Assembly (NCBI RefSeq): GCF_014633365.1
Contig: NC_068352.1
Span: 27,065,310 to 27,129,309, forward strand
Origin: Diospyros lotus
Taxonomy: Eukaryota; Streptophyta; Magnoliopsida; Ericales; Ebenaceae
Direction of reading: 5' to 3'
DNA length: 64,000 bases
Shown: in pieces, positions 33,759-44,445 of the stretch
How positions within the stretch are numbered: position 1 is the first letter of the stretch
Layout: every line of letters starts with the position of its first letter
Translations under genes and position numbers: made by a program
Notes under the pieces: generated by a model
Database searches by the model: none
What the model saw: the letters and a program-made list of their open reading frames with translations, nothing else
Told to the model about the DNA's origin: nothing

Positions 33759-36314
33759 TCAAGGAGGCTTGAATCCTTTTTCCATCAATATTTTGTGGGT
33801 GCCATTTAATGAACTTATTCCTTGAATGTTAGTAACCTTTAATCCAATCCCCTTCTTTTGCTCCCTCAACACCCTTACCAACTTTTCCTTTTCATGATTT
33901 GGTGGCTTGGCTTTTGAGGAAGAAGAAGAAACATCCAAAGAACACAGTTTGTCTCTTTTTGATGGACAACCTTTTTGCTTCTCTCCCAAAGAGCCCACGA
34001 CCACAACCTTGTTCTTGGCATCCAAACTTTGTTCCTGCTCATCAAAAGAGTTAGCAATGCAATTTTCTTTAAGGTCATCAGGTCTCTCTACTAAATCAAC
34101 AATGCCATCTCTCATTAAGACTTCTTGTTCATTGCCATTAGAATGTTTCATAGTCTTAAATACATTAAACATAACCGTCTGATCATAAATTCTAAGGCTA
34201 AGTGTTCCTTGCTGGACATCAATCAAAGCTCTTCCTGTGGCAAGAAAAGGTCTCCCTAAAATTAAGGGCATATCATAATCTTCTTCGATATCCAGAACAA
34301 AGAAGTCAACAGGAAAAATAAATTTCTCCACTTTTACCAAAACGTTCTCCACTACTCCCCTCGGATATTTGATACTTCTATCAGCCAATTGAAGAGAAAC
34401 AGTAGTGGGTGTTGGTTCTTTTAATCCAAGCTTCCTGAAAATAGAGTAAGGCATTAGATTTATACTAGCACCCAAATCACATAGAGCTCGTTCAAATAAT
34501 AAACTACCAATAGTACAAGGAATAGTAAAACTCCCTGGATCTTTAAGCTTTGGTGGTAGTTTTTTTTTCAATATAGCGCTGCTCTCGTCCGTTAGCATAA
34601 CAGTTTCATGCTCCTCCAACTTCCTCTTATTTGATAAAATTTCCTTCATAAATTTCGCATAGCTAGGCATTTGAGCTAAGGCATCAACAAATGGGATGTT
34701 TATGTGAAGCTTCTTGAATACCTCTAGGAACTTCTCAAATTGCTTATCCAGTTTGTGTTTGCGCAACCTCTGAGGGAATGGAATTGGAGGAACATATGGC
34801 TTAACCGGTGGTGGAATTACCTTCTCTTGTTCAGCTACTACTTCAGGCATTTCAAGTTGATCCGTTGTCTCCTGAACAATACCATTTTCTTTTACCACAC
34901 CTGGCCTTTTAACATGAATTTCTGGTAGTTGCACCCCACTCCTTGTTATGATTGCATTTACTTGCTCCTTTGGGTTAACTTCTGTATTGCTCGGCCATGT
35001 GCCCGGTTGCCTTTCCGTTAATATTTTTGCTAGTTGCCCAATCTGATTTTCAATATTCTTAATGGCTGCGTCCGTCTGGTCACTTCGTTCTTGAAGCTTT
35101 AAAAGTGCTTCCTCCCATCCTTCTTTTTCCTCTTGTGGCCGCCCTTGTTTTGGTGGATTTTGGATGTTCTGAGTATTACCATAAGAAAAATGAGGATGAT
35201 TCTTCCAACCCAGATTGTATGTTTGTGATAATGGGTTACTCTGCTGCCTTTGAAAATTTTGCTGATGTTGAAAATTCTGTGCATAAGCAGCTTGCTCCGT
35301 GAATGGTGGATTTATGAGCAGCGGACATTCAGGCAATAGATGAGTTGCTCCACAAGTTGCACATATGGGAAGTGATCCTTGCACCATATTAACATTCGAA
35401 GTATACTTTAAGGCTTCCATCTGCTTTGATAGTGCATCAATCTTGGCTAACATCAATGTGTTAAGATCCACCTCATGCACTCCTGCTACTCTTTTATGTG
35501 AGTTTCTATCTGGCCACATCACCAATTGCTCACTCATTGTCTCGAAAAGGTCATGAAGCTCCCCGGCTGATTTGTTTCGGATTGATCCTCCTATTGTAGA
35601 ATCAACTGCAGAGCGGCTGTGAGGAGTAAGTCCAGCATAGAAAATGTGATTTTGAGCTGGTAGTGGAAAACCATGACTAGGACACTTCCTCAATAGCTCC
35701 TTGAACCTCTCCCATGCTTCATGAAAATTTTCAGACTCAGCTTGCTGAAAAGTTGAAATCTCATGCTTAAGTTTGGTAATCTTGGCCGGTGGGAAGTATT
35801 TGAGTGTGAACTTCTGTACCAAATCTGTCCATGTAGTAATACTACCCGGTGGTAATGAGTCTAACCACTCTCGAGCCCTATCCTTCAGAGTGTGAGGGAA
35901 AAGGCGCATCTTGAGTGCCTCTTCATTAATTCCTTGATACTTGAAATTTCCACAATATTCTAGAAACCGAGACAAGTGATAGTGTGGATTTTCCTCGCTC
36001 ATTCCATAAAATGGTATGTTGTTGGCAAAGAGATTGATCACATCCGGCCTCAACTGAAAGTTCTCATGCCCGTAGGAAGGATAAATTATACTTGACTGAT
36101 TCTCAATTAGAGGGGGCATCATGAAATCTCCCATCAGAATGTCTCTTTCATTAACTTCAACAGGCTGTGCCATTGGAACAAGTTGGTTTACGTTGTCACC
36201 CATGTTACTCAGTTGTTCTTCCCTCCTTGCTCTTTGTTCACGACGCCTTTGATGGAACGTTCTTTCTATCTCAGGATCAAACTCACAAATATCCGAACGT
36301 TCTGAACGGCTCAT
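33759..36314 (-). CDS. Gag-protease polyprotein, array copy 2
   Basis: 851 codons, open throughout. It matches the frame at 27818-30373 except for one visible residue change, VLVKVEKF here for VLVKVDKF there (position 34326). Both copies keep the gag domain, the CATCGATHLLPEC motif and the DLGA protease site. Two open copies in series imply recent duplication and little time for decay. Confidence 0.9.
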   Translation of the reverse strand: MSRSERSDICEFDPEIERTFHQRRREQRARREEQLSNMGDNVNQLVPMAQPVEVNERDILMGDFMMPPLIENQSSIIYPSYGHENFQLRPDVINLFANNIPFYGMSEENPHYHLSRFLEYCGNFKYQGINEEALKMRLFPHTLKDRAREWLDSLPPGSITTWTDLVQKFTLKYFPPAKITKLKHEISTFQQAESENFHEAWERFKELLRKCPSHGFPLPAQNHIFYAGLTPHSRSAVDSTIGGSIRNKSAGELHDLFETMSEQLVMWPDRNSHKRVAGVHEVDLNTLMLAKIDALSKQMEALKYTSNVNMVQGSLPICATCGATHLLPECPLLINPPFTEQAAYAQNFQHQQNFQRQQSNPLSQTYNLGWKNHPHFSYGNTQNIQNPPKQGRPQEEKEGWEEALLKLQERSDQTDAAIKNIENQIGQLAKILTERQPGTWPSNTEVNPKEQVNAIITRSGVQLPEIHVKRPGVVKENGIVQETTDQLEMPEVVAEQEKVIPPPVKPYVPPIPFPQRLRKHKLDKQFEKFLEVFKKLHINIPFVDALAQMPSYAKFMKEILSNKRKLEEHETVMLTDESSAILKKKLPPKLKDPGSFTIPCTIGSLLFERALCDLGASINLMPYSIFRKLGLKEPTPTTVSLQLADRSIKYPRGVVENVLVKVEKFIFPVDFFVLDIEEDYDMPLILGRPFLATGRALIDVQQGTLSLRIYDQTVMFNVFKTMKHSNGNEQEVLMRDGIVDLVERPDDLKENCIANSFDEQEQSLDAKNKVVVVGSLGEKQKGCPSKRDKLCSLDVSSSSSKAKPPNHEKEKLVRVLREQKKGIGLKVTNIQGISSLNGTHKILMEKGFKPP

Positions 36315-36432
36315 GCACTATCTCAATCCCTGCACACACACACAAATTGAAATAGCTTAGCCCAGAAAATAATGAAAACAAAATATAACAGTTAAAGCTA
36401 ATATCAATCAAAGAAATAATCAAAAGAGTTAG

Positions 36433-36450
36433 TCCCCGGCAACGGCGCCA
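36433..36450 (-). other. Primer-binding site, array copy 2
   Basis: Same 18-base site as at 30492-30509, next to LTR 3. Confidence 0.8.
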
Positions 36451-36456
36451 AAAACT

Positions 36457-37923
36457 TGTCCGGCTAATTCTATCCCGCAAGTGGACGGATCGTGACAAGT
36501 AATACAGTGATGAATAGAGTGTCGTACCCACGAGGACTAACTTTTGACGTTTACTCTAATTGATCTAACCTTAACCTAACACACACATTAACAAAGAATT
36601 CAATTGTAATGAAAACTAATTTATGAATAAAAGATGCAAACAAAATAATTGCTTTGATTTAAAACTCACAAGACTAAGGCACTAGGGTTTGTGAATCCAC
36701 CGTCGACCTCTATGATTCAATTATTCATTACTCGGGTGTTGCTATTCCTTATCTTAGGTTGAAAATCGATAATCCAATTACAACCAAAAGCCTCTCTCGA
36801 TGGTCATTTAGTTCTATGTATATATATGAGATTAACTATCTCTAGTCAACCTTCGAACATATAAACATGCATTCAATCACGGAGATCATCACACAATGAT
36901 TTCATAGGGCATAACGGTATCTCTACCTATTATCGGACCCTACGTTGTTTGCTACCATATCTAATCCGTATTGAATCTCTCGAAAGCAATACAAATCACA
37001 AATAAGTTTCAATGGTGATCAAGTATCAAAACAACATTATAAACATAACAAACAATCAACCCGGATAGGTAAGAAAATAGCAAACCAAATAACTTTAAAT
37101 CAAACCATTAGAAGTCGAGGTTTCATCATTCACCCTAGCTATAAACACTTAGCTATGCATGCTCTCAATCAAAAGAAAAAGAAAAGAGTTGGAATCCATA
37201 GCAAAGAATTGAAAAAGATAAGAAAAATACAACCTAATAGTAAAGTCTTCAATCTTCTGCCCACTTCTCTTCTCTCCCCCAAAAGATTCCCAAATCTTCC
37301 AAGAATAAGTCTTTATATAGTCCTCTTTAGGTTATCAAAGTCCTGCACCTTAAAGGAGTCTATTTCTCTTTTATTTGGATTGAAATGGGCTTAAAACGGC
37401 CTTTTCCCGAAGCTTTGATCCCTACCGCGGTCCTACCGCGGTATGCTTGTTGCTGCAGACCCGTGAACTTCAGAAACTAATTCCTAAAGCGGTCCTACAG
37501 CGGTATGCATTCCGCTGTAGGACCGTGAGCTCCAGAAAGCAATTCCTAAAGCGGTCCTACAGCGGTATGCATTCCGCTGTAGGACCGTGAGCTCCAGAAA
37601 CTAAACCTTATAGCGGTCCTACAGCGGTATGCATTCCGCTGTAAGACCGCTAGCCTTCTTCTTTAGCCTCTTGCTTTATCATTTTCAACTTCTTGCTCTC
37701 GATACTCTTTTGATTTCTTTTAATTTGATACCCGACCATGCCTCCAAGCTTTATTTCACTTCCATAATGCACCAAAATCACTCTTTTTGCTCCATGTCCG
37801 CTTTAACACATGCTCCACATCTACATAACCATATATAGAACCAAATCAAGTAGAAATCATGCTCATTGAATGTATAAATGCTAAGTTTATAGACCAAAAT
37901 AAGTGTATAAAAGACACTTATCA
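36457..37923 (-). repeat. LTR 3 of the array
   Basis: Third 1467-bp LTR. It shares the G of LTR 2 at 36770 and the C of LTR 1 at 37106, so the variants are mosaic among the three. Confidence 0.9.
37421..37657. repeat. Four 62-bp palindromic repeats in U3 of LTR 3
   Basis: Same four-unit array as in LTR 1 and LTR 2. Confidence 0.85.
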
Positions 37924-39643
37924 AATACCCCCAAACTTAGACTCTTGATCGTCCCGAGCAAGATTATCGACTCAAATATATCACCCCTCAAGTAGAGAAT
38001 AGTTAATATTTCAAAATCACTTACAAGTTGGATAACCTTCAAGGTAGTCTCAGATTTTTGTATCATTCATAATTCACACAGAGTTTTCTAGTAATGCTAC
38101 ACAACTGTTTTGGACTTATTCCATGTTTTGACGTGTGTGTGTGCAAATCCTGTCAGGTACAATATCATGCATAAGGTTGTTGGTATCCCGACCCTTTGAT
38201 GGTCCTGTACACTTTCTCGCTCGTAATATGCACTCCACCCACAAACTTGGTCTTTTCATTCAGTCCCTAGGTGCTCTCAATCACTCTTTTCTTTCTTGTT
38301 CAAGTTTGGTTGGACTCAGCTAAAAATGGCGTTGTCTTGGTTTGTGAAGACTCTCTTTTATTTTGAATGCTTCGACATGCTAACATCCACTAGACAGTCA
38401 AACCCACCAGTTTTCTCAATCCCTAAGAGTTACAAACATCGGCACCATTATTGAGATTTTTTTTTTTTTTGGTTGAACGAGTGCATTTTATGCTCCATCT
38501 CGTTTTTTTTTTTTTGATATCTTATGTGAAACCTTCACTCCATTAAGTTTTCTGAATGACCCTTGTAACGAGCTTTCAGCCGATGACTCCCAAGCTAGAT
38601 GACCACGGGGCACCAGGTTTTAAGATACCTCTACGGGCATAATCACTCAAGTCATTCAGGCTACGAAGAAAGGTATAAGATATATGCAGGCTCAAATTTA
38701 ATTTGGTGCACGACATAGTGACATAGGGATGAGATCACTAGCCTATGGTCATTGCCTAGCTTCTCTTAGTATGTCTAACACATTCCACACAAATTTTAAC
38801 ATGCACGGAATCAACACATTCCTCAACATTTGCCATCATAGCTCAACCTTCCCCAAACTTTTCTTTTCATAATGTTTGATGATTGAGTTGCTTATAAAGT
38901 TGGTTTAAGGGCGAAAGTCTAATTGGAAACCTAGCAGTGTAGTCAACCTATGCATTGAATCTTCTGACACATGTGCTTAAATTAGTCTAACATGGATAAT
39001 GAATCTCAAAACGAAATGAGTAGCATCACTATCTTTACTCTTTGCATCAAAATGGTACCAAATAAACTTCATTATTGATGGCACGTCTACCCAATAAAAC
39101 AAGATAATTTTTTTTTTTTTTAATAAAACCATACAACTAGACCGTACGACATATGCAAGCTGCCCATAGTGAACCTCCCCCCAAACTTAAACGTTTCATT
39201 GTCCCAATGGAACAAAGAGAAAGAAAAGGAAGGAGTGTACCCGGACTATAGTGTCAAGGTTGTGATGGTAGATAGATCAACACATGCTCGTTTTGAGGTA
39301 TTGAAACTTTTGGCAATGGAGTTGCCCTTGTAAGCAGCTGGTGTAGGATGGCTCTTCAATTGCATTATCACTTTTGAAAATGTACCTACAATGCACAAGT
39401 TTGAACATGAGAATGCAACAATGAATAAGAATGACATGAAGTAGACAGAGTCACATGGATGCCCAAACTCCCCCAAACTTGAACCTCACAATCCCAAACT
39501 TAAGGTGCAATGTGCAAGTTAACATTGGCTGGGGTATTTTATCAAACACCAAGTGCATGCTGTTATGATGACCTCAACATTGTTTTTGTGCAAAAATCCT
39601 AAAAAAATGCAACATGCCAATAAATGAAAAAGATAGGAAATTG
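37924..39643 (-). mobile_element. Truncated third internal region of the array
   Basis: Only the non-coding 3' part is present. Similarity to copies 1 and 2 ends sharply after 'aggaaattgg' at 39643, where the gag sequence of the host element begins. Confidence 0.85.
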
Positions 39644-39649
39644 GCGGGC

Positions 39650-41190
39650 GACACAAGATTGAAGCAGATGGAGCTTCAAATTCAGCGAGTTAGCGCGGTA
39701 ATGGTGGAAGTCTAGGAAAGGGTGGCGACCATCGATGAGGCGGTGGAATGACAGTTTGAACAAGCCACGAACCAATTCGAAGAAGCCATGGACCGAAAGT
39801 TGGAGCAAGCAATGGAAAACATGCAAGATCAGGTTTCCTGTCAGATTAGGGTGGTGCAAGACTAGATGTTCGACCAATTCTGAGAAATGAAGGATCAACT
39901 CCAGAGCTTTATGTTCATGTTCATGGGCCAAAATTTGGTGAAATTATCGGCCAAGTTTCCTCCCAGGGAGCACTTGGAACCAGTTTTGTCTGGGCCGAAA
40001 ATGGGTTCAAGATCCGCAGAAATGGCGGAATTGGGTGCGGAAACATTTGCAGAGCAAGAAATCAGGAATGGTCGGGTGCATCGGAATGGAATAGGAGTGT
40101 TGAACAGAGTTGTGGAGAAAGTGGGCTTGGAGGCGGAGATATTGGGTGAAGAAGAAATCGGCAACGGCCGAATGGGACGGTGAACAACTGGGCCATCGGT
40201 CTCTTGTCCTTCCCACTTTCCTATGCCCAAATTGGATGTGCCCATGTTCGAAGGGCAAAGCCCACATTGGTGGGTTTGGAGTTGTGAAAAGTTATTCACT
40301 CTATCAAACACCGAAGGAGTAGAAGATAACATTGGTTGCGGCGTACTTGAACGATGTTGCTGACTCTTGGTCCCAAGATTGGTATGACTCACAAGAGGAC
40401 AACAGTTGGTCGTGGATTGTGGAGGATTTCTGTACAAGATTTGGAGATCAGAATTTAGGGGACGTTGTGGAAGAATTTAACAAGCTGAAGCAAGTCGGAA
40501 CAATGCAACAATATCAAGAAAGATTCGAGGAACTCAAGTCAGTGATGCGCACATTGACTGCGGGATCAAATGAAGCCTACTTCGTTTTAAGTTTCATAAG
40601 TGGATTGAGTGACGAATTAAGGCTGGCAATCAAGATGCAATGACCAAAGTCCGTGAAGGAGGTGGCTGAAGGGGCTAGGCTACAGGAGATGTGGGTGGAA
40701 GCCTTGATGAAGAAGCAACAGCTTTCAGCTCGCGACAATCAAATAGCTTTCAGTTGTGAGGATAGGGAAGCAGGGAACCTTGGCCAAAACATGAAGGGCA
40801 AGGTTGTGCCATTTACGACAGTGGGAAATCCATCATTCAAAGGCCAATCTGGGATCTTCGAGCAGCGGAGACAGGCTGGCCAGTGTTACAAATGTGGAGA
40901 TCTGGGCCATCAGTGTAAGAAAGCAACATCAGTGTAAGAAAGAGTTGCTAATGTTGGAGGGAAAGGAAGAAATGCTTATGCTGAATGACGTTTCGATTAA
41001 GGAAGAATGGCAGCAGAAGAAGCTGCGCAGCTGTTCTCTCTACAAACTATTGAAGAAAAGAGGAGATCCAACCGCAGGGCGGGCAATGCTCGTAACAGTC
41101 AGCAGCCTGGGTTAATCAATGTGGCGAAGTGGAAGAAAAGGAAAAAAATGGGCTGGCTTCTCACTTTCTTGAGGACAAGAAAGTTTTGAA
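39650..41190 (+). pseudogene. Gag relic of the gag-only element
   Basis: An N-terminal coiled-coil-like region (QFEEAMDRKLEQAMEN) carries several stops. Then comes the conserved gag segment KLDVPMFEGQSPHWWVW at about 40225-40275 and, after a frame shift, 40332-40643 (AAYLNDVADSWSQDWY; LSFISGLSDELRLAIK). A zinc knuckle CYKCGDLGHQCKK follows at about 40892-40930. The end lies just before the 3' LTR. It is closely related in layout to the gag at 44446-45843. No pol domain follows. Confidence 0.8.
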
Positions 41191-41201
41191 CCACGGGGTA
41201 T

Positions 41202-41555
41202 TGTCAGGACCCTATGGTATGGTAGTTAGAAGCATAACAGGAAGCTGTTAGCAATAGCGAACACAGTTAGATTGGTTGTGACAAGATAACAGTAAGAGAG
41301 CCAAGGGCATTAGGCGGGTGAGATGGTTGTAACTGTAAATCAGTTGAGGATGGGCCTATATAAGGGCTTCCCCCTTAATAAAGAGGCATGGACGAATACT
41401 TTGATGAATTTACAGTGTATTCCTCTCTCAATTTCTCTCTACTCCTTCTCTCCCTCTCAATTCTCTCTCTCTCGTTCTCTCTCTCCCTCTCAAACCCCAA
41501 TTCTAATTCCCTCCCACACAAGGAGAATTTCCCATGTCAGGCCGAGACCCTGACA
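41202..41555 (+). repeat. 3' LTR of the gag-only element
   Basis: 354 bp, TGTCAGGACCC to CCCTGACA, with the TATA-like 'cctatataagg' at 41355 and a CT-rich downstream part. Confidence 0.85.
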
Positions 41556-42210
41556 TTTTCTTAGTGGTTGGATTGTTTTCTCCTTATCAGTTTATAAAAT
41601 CCTTGCTTATAAAAAAGCAAATACAGGGGGATATCCTCTCTCATGGCAGAAAGCTTCAAGAAATAGCATTTGTTGCTAATGGCCATAAACCTGGCAATGT
41701 AGTGTCCTTGTTTTGAGTAATTGTAAGTTCTTCAATTCAGTTCTGTCAGTTCCATTTAGTTTTACATTGCTAAACTTATGTGATAGAGATTAAACTGATC
41801 CCTTTTCTTTTTTTTTTCCAAAAATTGTGTAAGACTGCTGATGGCACCTGTAAGAACATGCTGATACTTCTGGAAACTTGGACTAGTCTTACAGGCTGCT
41901 TCGTCGTTCATGCACCATTGGACATTGTTATGATGATGACAGTGCTGCATGGTGTGGACTTGAGCCTTGCTGAAATTCTTCTGTCTGGATTTGCTATAGT
42001 TCCGGATAGCAAGCTATTCGGAAAACAGGTAGGCATGTTGAAACTAGTCAATCTGGTGGATCTCTGGTGACAACACAATTTCAGATATTGGTTGATTCTA
42101 ATCCAACTGCAAAACTTCATATTGGCTCAATTATTGCTGTCAATAATAGTCACTGGCACTGTTAATAGGATCAAGGATGCAATGGGATGCTCATCAACTG
42201 CATATATATA
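41556..42210 (+). pseudogene. HD-ZIP IV pseudogene, copy D, second part
   Basis: Continues the intron cut at 23355 and gives the last two exons: about 41628-41715 (DILSHGRKLQEIAFVANGHK) and about 41836-42190 ([28 protein letters not shown]). The conserved Trp at the start of the first exon is lost, a stop follows VVSLF, and the second exon has frame shifts around 42030-42150. Confidence 0.85.
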
Positions 42211-42625
42211 TATATATATATTGATATACTTCTTTCTCGGACTTTATAGTGTAGATATATGTATGTTCCTTTCTGGGAGTTTGTAGTTTCACATATCTTG
42301 GAGATGTCTCTACTCTGGTGGGTTTCTTTTTTATATGCTTTTCCTAGGGTCATTATGTTCAAGGCTTGAGCTTGCAGACTTCTGTTATTGAAGTGGTACT
42401 GCCATACATATTTTAATAATTTCTGGTTTGTGTAATTTAATTTGACACCCTTGATTTTTGTTTTTAGCTTGAATTTTGCAGCAAATGTGTTCAAGATCGA
42501 ATCATAGACCCCATGTACAGAAATTAAGAGAAAATGTAACACAAAAGTTCAACTTGGTTTGGCCTTATTTTCTACATTCATGATCTCACCACAATAGGAT
42601 ATTTTGCTAATCAGTCATTTTGCAT
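42211..42625 (+). other. 3' flank of copy D
   Basis: Diverged copy of 8823-9230 with a longer TA microsatellite at 42203-42222. Confidence 0.6.
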
Positions 42626-42693
42626 GGACCCCATATAAGCTACAAATATCCTCCTAGTGTGTTTCTAATTCAAATAAGTATCACTTACACTTA

Positions 42694-43492
42694 GTGTCTA
42701 TTTGATTGGCATTCTTTTCCGTGGAAAATGGTAATTTTCCACCCAAATTCCAGCTTTTGAGGTGTTTGATTGGCCAAAATTTTCGTGAAAAATATTTTCT
42801 AACTTGTGGTCACGTGATGCTCTTTTTCCACTTTTGCCGGAATTGGTTTTCTCATTGGGGGGGGGGGGGGGGGGGGGTAGATTTCATTTTCCATGGAAAT
42901 GGAAAAACCCACACACCATGGGTGAGCAGTGAGCAACGGCCATCGGGCATCGGCGGTTGTGGCTAGCGACCATCGGCCATCGGCAAGCGATGGCAGCGGT
43001 GGCTAATGATGGGGTTGTGGTTGAACGACGAGCAGTGAGCAGCGACCATGCCCATCGGGCATCGTCAGAGGCTAGAGTCTAAAGGCCATCGGCCATGGGC
43101 AAGTAGTGATGGTGGTTGTGGCCATGGCGGCGACGGCGGCTGTGGCAGATTTTTGATGGGTGTATGTATATTTGATTTATTTTTTGAATATTTTGTATAT
43201 GCATATTTGATTTATTTTTTGAATATGCATATATTTGATCATTTTATGTAGTTCATTATTGATTTGTGTATTTGATTATTGATTATCTCCATGTGTGTAT
43301 GTAATTATTTTCATGGAAAATAATGACAATCAAACATCAAAATTGAAAAAGTACAATAATTTCTAGGTAAAAAATTAAATCAGTCAAACATCTTCAATTA
43401 ATATTTTCTTTGGAATTTAATTCTAGGCAATTTAATTGCTTAGAAAATATTTGCTTTCCATGCAAATTCTATGCTTGCAATCAAATGCACCC
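42694..43492. mobile_element. Tourist-like MITE (PIF/Harbinger type)
   Basis: The 799-bp element has imperfect terminal inverted repeats (GTGTCTATTTGATTGGCAT on the left; reverse complement of GCTTGCAATCAAATGCACCC on the right). It is flanked by TTA at 42691-42693 and 43493-43495, the target duplication typical of this superfamily. A 21-base G-run sits at 42857-42877, and CATCGG-type repeats fill 42930-43100. No transposase is encoded. Confidence 0.8.
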
Positions 43493-43974
43493 TTAGAGGA
43501 CTCTGGATGTTTGTTTTATGACACTTACTTTTGTATGCACAACTAAAGTTATCAGACTATTTCATCTTACATATTATTAGTGCGGTTTTGGAGCAACTTG
43601 TAACACCCCGGTAGTTTGGGAACAAATTAATTTTTGTATTGGAGATGAGTTATTTATGATTTATTATTGGTTGTTGTGGGTTTAAGGATTTTGATATGAG
43701 AAATTATTATTTATTGTATATTTGAATGAGAAAGTGATTGGAATTTTGTGGAATTTCTTGGGTTTAAATGTAATTTGGGAAACTAGGAGATGGATTAGTA
43801 TATAATTAATTGTTGCGCATTATATAATTGAGGAAGCTGGTAGACTGGTGGTTACTTATGCAAGAGTAAGGAGGCAGGTTGCGGGTTTGGACCATGGTGG
43901 GAGTAGGCGCTGTAGATTTATATTTTTCTAAAACTGGAAGTAGGATCTCCTTAAAACTAATATGTGCATATATA

Positions 43975-44351
43975 TGTCACGACCCTAGGGGTGAATCAGT
44001 AAATGGTTGTTAATATCTACTTGTATGTGCCAATAGTTTCTAACTAGATGGGGGGTTAAGTGGTTAGGGAATTAGCTTACTGTTTTGGTTGTTATGTTAG
44101 TGGTTATATTGTTAGAATACTATTATGGTTGCTAGAGGCTCTATAAGAGACCTACAATAGTATGAGGAAGGAGGATTGAGAATAATACAAAAGTCTTTCT
44201 CTAATTTTTTCTCTCTCTCGTTCCCTCTTTCATTCCCTCTTGTTCTCTCTTTCTCCTTCCCTCATTCTATCTGTTTTCCTACATTCATTTCTTTCTTGAA
44301 ATTCAATTGGAATTCCCTCAATTGTCTAGCCCATAATTTGAGGGCTTGACA
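43975..44351 (+). repeat. 5' LTR of the second gag-only element
   Basis: 377 bp; differs from the 3' LTR by several small indels, mainly in the CT-rich part, and a few substitutions. Confidence 0.9.
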
Positions 44352-44354
44352 AAG

Positions 44355-44367
44355 TGGTATCAGAGCC
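44355..44367 (+). other. Primer-binding site of the second gag-only element
   Basis: TGGTATCAGAGCC, initiator methionine tRNA type, three bases after the 5' LTR. Confidence 0.9.
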
Positions 44368-44445
44368 GTCGACCTGGCGGCGAAATAGTAACAACAGCAG
44401 CAGAAGAAACCAGCGTAGCCCAGCGCAGGTGAAGAGCATGAAGCG

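Larger units (their letters stand above)
24575..39643 (-). mobile_element. Tandem array of a non-autonomous gag-protease LTR retrotransposon
   Basis: The order is LTR (24575-26041), internal (26042-30515), LTR (30516-31982), internal (31983-36456), LTR (36457-37923), then a partial internal region (37924-39643). The period is exactly 5941 bp. Each full internal region (4474 bp) has a primer-binding site, one 851-codon gag-protease frame and about 1.8 kb of non-coding sequence, but no reverse transcriptase, RNase H or integrase. The copies differ at only a handful of positions by eye. The right end is cut at 39643/39644. The gag-protease sequence and PBS resemble Tat/Athila-lineage Ty3 elements. 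Adjacent LTR-sharing copies fit LTR-LTR recombination or insertion of a tandem cDNA. Confidence 0.9.
23356..41555 (+). mobile_element. Gag-only LTR retrotransposon (TR-GAG type) filled by nested elements
   Basis: The 5' LTR starts at 23356 and the 3' LTR is 41202-41555; both begin TGTCAGGACCCTA. The internal region keeps only a gag relic (39650-41190) and goes straight into the 3' LTR without protease, reverse transcriptase or integrase. The 5' LTR is cut at about 23606. The LTR end, primer-binding site and gag start were replaced by 16 kb of other elements. The flanks AGTTC and TTTTC are only a partial target duplication. The element sits in an intron of pseudogene D. Without the nested parts it is about 2.2 kb. 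Confidence 0.85.

Noticed and set aside
39599..40437. Minus-strand frames of 110 and 180 codons
   Set aside because: They overlap the degraded plus-strand gag and the array border; no motif.
42857..42877. Long G-run (others at 21997-22013 and 3958-3975 as C)
   Set aside because: Simple homopolymers that may be partly sequencing or assembly noise; no G-quadruplex pattern of separate G-tracts.
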